DNA from: Flectonema sp. DT1601
Taxonomy: Eukaryota; Euglenozoa; Diplonemea; Diplonemida; Diplonemidae
Assembly: GCA_964019425.1 (NCBI GenBank)
Contig: OZ025808.1
Coordinates: forward strand, 558,001 to 622,000
Direction of reading: 5' to 3'
Length of the DNA: 64,000 nt
The first letter of the stretch is position 1; every line of letters starts with the position of its first letter. Under the pieces are notes generated by a model. That model saw only the letters and a program-made list of their open reading frames with translations, searched no databases and was not told the origin of the DNA. Of the stretch, positions 62,303 to 64,000 are shown in pieces. Position numbers and translations under genes: made by a program.

Positions 62303-62802
62303 AAGTTCTGCGCGAGCTTGCTTATTGTTAAAAAATTGTTCCAAAAAAAAAAAAAAATAATTAAAAAAGAAACTATGCAACAAAAACATCGAACAACAAA
62401 ACAAGAGAAAAAAAAAAAAGTAAAATAAGTTTAGCAGAATAGTTTATTACGAATATAATAAATAAAAAAAAAGAAGTTATCTGCCACTAGCGGCAGGTAG
62501 CAATAGCAGGAATGCCCTGCCCCCCCCAAAAAAAAAAAATGAATGTTTTTTTTTTTTTTGTTTGTTTGATAAGCATTTTCCTTACACAATCCCTCCATCT
62601 AATTTATACTCTCGGTTTACTCTGATTATTTTCGGATTGCATTACCGATGTTCACACCACACTCGTTGCCGTAACCCTCTGTAGTTGTACAGTTTTAAAG
62701 CGGACTAATTGCTCTGCGAATACTGTCCTTACAAGAAACAGCAATGAAGCTTTTTTTTCTTTCTTAAATTTGTTTTTTTATTCACCCTTTACTTTTCCTC
62801 TC

Positions 62803-62833
<31 letters not shown>

Positions 62834-63004
62834 TTATTGTCTTCGAATTCTTGCCTTCTGTTTTTTTTTTTTTTTTTGCTCAGAAGAAGTAAAGGAATAA
62901 TTTCAAGTCCTTCAGTAGTTTTTTTTAAAGGTACAAAACAAGATTTCAAAAACGAATTTTTTACTCATCACAGTTCTTACACAAAGTTTAAAAAAAACCT
63001 AATC
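62303..63004. other. Intergenic, homopolymer-rich
   Basis: 702 bp with A-runs at 62342-62357 and 62809-62833 and T-runs. A patch at 62590-62740 has balanced composition but no recognisable feature. A short inverted repeat is seen at CTGCCACTAGCGGCAG (62483-62498). Confidence 0.5.
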
Positions 63005-63427
63005 ATGGCTGACAAGGATGTGCACGATGATGAGGAAGAGGTCGCTAAAAAGAGAAAAGTATGTCTTTTAACTCCAATTATTTCAAAGGTTTTATTATTA
63101 TTATAAAAAAATAAAAAAACAACACAAAAACAGGATCGGCCGGTACGTAAAGTCACAATCAGAGACACAGATATGCTTCCTGACCTACAGGCTGAAACTA
63201 TAGAATGGATTGAGCAGGGTCTCGATGATCATAAGTTATCAAAAGACATTGCACGATATGTAAAACAACAACTTGATGAAAATAAAAAAGGCGTGTGGCA
63301 TGTTATTGTTGGTTCTCATTTTGCATGTAACACAACGCATGATGCGGGAACTCTACTTAACGTTTATCTAGACACCACAGCTGTTCTTGCTTTCCGAAAC
63401 GGCCCACCAATGAAGGAAGATCAATAG
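63005..63427 (+). CDS. DYNLL: Dynein light chain LC8 (DYNLL family)
   Basis: Two exons, 63005-63058 and 63134-63427, give 115 residues. Exon 2 carries the whole LC8 core: VRKVTIRDTDMLPDLQAETI, IARYVKQQLDENKKGVWHVIVGSHF (matching the family's G..W...VG..FG), and LDTTAVLAFRNGP. LC8 is a dimeric hub in axonemal and cytoplasmic dyneins and in radial spokes. Differences: an extra acidic then basic N-terminus (DKDVHDDEEEVAKKRK) coded by exon 1, and ACNTTHDAGTL where animals have SYVTHETKHF, so this is a diverged member. The 75-bp intron is GTATGT...AAAAACAG. The ATG is 14 nt after an AAAG/ACAAAG acceptor-like site. Confidence 0.92.
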
Positions 63428-63813
63428 TAATTCTTTCGTTGTGTTGACACATATTAATTAAATCTTAGAAATGTGTGCTGTTGGCTTTTATTCTTTTCTT
63501 TTTTTCCCTTCTTCTTTTTCTTTTTGGTATTTTGTTCTTCCTTGAGAAGATTTACATAAGCAATTATCGGTTGCTTTATTAAGTTTAAGAACGACAAAAC
63601 AAAATATCAAAAAAAAAAAAAAAAAAAAAAAGAAAGAAAAGATAAGGAAGAATTGTTCCAAAATAAAAAAGAATTATAACTTTAAGGATACTGAAAATTT
63701 GAGTACTCTACTACCTTGTGAACAACAAGGCGGCAGTGACTGTAGTAACTCTTTGTTGGTGAGTAGTTAAAATTCAAAATTTCTTTTTTTTTTTTTATCT
63801 ATAAACAAACAGG
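63428..63813. other. Intergenic, nothing recognised
   Basis: 386 bp, AT-rich with an A-run at 63610-63631 and a T-run at 63784-63796, ending in AAACAAACAG two bases before the next ATG. Confidence 0.6.
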
Positions 63814-64000
63814 GATGTCACTCAATGCAGTAGTTTGGAATAAGCGAATATGTGACATTTTGTGTATCAGTAATTCTGATCTTCTAAATGTCTATTTAAT
63901 TGGTTCTCAATCAACTAATGACGACACCAAACATTCAGACGTAGATTTAATCGTCGTCTTATCAGACGATTGTGAAATCAAATGGAGAGACGCAAACTGG
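63814..64000 (+). CDS. Nucleotidyltransferase-fold protein, 5' part only
   Basis: The first 62 codons of a gene running out of the window. VYLIGSQSTNDDTKHSDVDLIVVLSDD has the polymerase-beta-like nucleotidyltransferase signature: the GS motif, then the DxD (DVD) metal-binding pair. The family ranges from poly(A)/poly(U) polymerases and CCA enzymes to small-molecule nucleotidyltransferases and non-templated tRNA-related enzymes, and the class cannot be chosen from this part. The acceptor AAACAAACAG is A-rich, unlike most acceptors before starts here, so an upstream exon is also possible. Confidence 0.7.

Noticed and set aside
62483-62498. Short inverted repeat CTGCC/GGCAG before a C-run
   Set aside because: The stem is only 5-6 bp with a tiny loop, no T-run in the right place and no repeat elsewhere; likely chance.
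1-64000. tRNA genes, spliced-leader RNA genes and CRISPR arrays
   Set aside because: I looked for B boxes with paired T-arms, for the remembered diplonemid and Euglena SL exons, and for spaced short direct repeats. None was found except the broken tRNA-like segment at 6238-6305.

Overview
The window reads as nuclear DNA of a flagellated protist, most likely a euglenozoan. Diplonemid-like is my best guess, because conventional GT-AG introns are common; this placement is an inference. The evidence is as follows. All 28 convincing protein genes lie on the + strand. Nearly every start codon is preceded within about 10-70 nt by a pyrimidine-rich AG acceptor, as expected for spliced-leader trans-splicing of polycistronic transcripts. 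Short cis-introns (about 65-220 bp, GTATG...AAACAAACAG) sit inside genes. A small-subunit rRNA fragment carries the ATTCTTAGA variant that I recall from kinetoplastid rRNA. snoRNA genes occur in tandem, as in Euglena and trypanosomes. Intergenic DNA is AT-rich and full of poly(A)/poly(T) runs.

Layout: 1-3183 is repeat-rich with no convincing gene. Then come a membrane-anchored PC-esterase (3184-4824), a 739-bp non-autonomous DNA transposon (6030-6768), a duplicated C/D snoRNA pair (8360-8920), a MORN/RSPH10B-like flagellar protein (9018-13241), a JMJD7-like hydroxylase, an acyl-protein thioesterase, and a six-exon four-domain voltage-gated cation channel (16194-23738). After a 2.3-kb desert come a coiled-coil protein and a sterol C-5 desaturase. 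A seven-copy C/D snoRNA array (28645-30210) follows, whose guide fits a conserved SSU rRNA site and which also holds an SSU rRNA fragment. Next are a small unknown protein, a PPR protein, a PDZ protein and a zinc-finger kinase with a CaaX-like end. After another desert come a threonine-dehydratase-like enzyme, a protein of unknown function, an Sfi1-like protein, LSm7, EFHB/CFAP21, an acylphosphatase-like protein, an aldo/keto reductase, an unknown protein, a FOXRED1-like oxidoreductase and a PTS1-bearing enoyl-CoA isomerase. A 192-bp tandem repeat with conserved hairpins follows. The window ends with a tail-anchored CS-domain protein, a Kv channel, a LOG-family protein, a second PPR protein, glutamine synthetase, a dynein LC8 light chain and the start of a nucleotidyltransferase.

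Functional themes are the flagellum (MORN/RSPH10B, EFHB, LC8, Sfi1-like, ion channels), mitochondrial RNA and respiratory-chain biology (two PPR proteins, FOXRED1-like), peroxisome/glycosome lipid metabolism, and RNA processing (LSm7, snoRNAs). Neighbours do not form pathway operons. The shared strand fits co-transcription rather than co-function. The most notable non-protein signals are the snoRNA arrays, the embedded rRNA hairpin, two separable classes of 3' splice site, near-complementary intron ends, and a tandem repeat that may encode a structured RNA.
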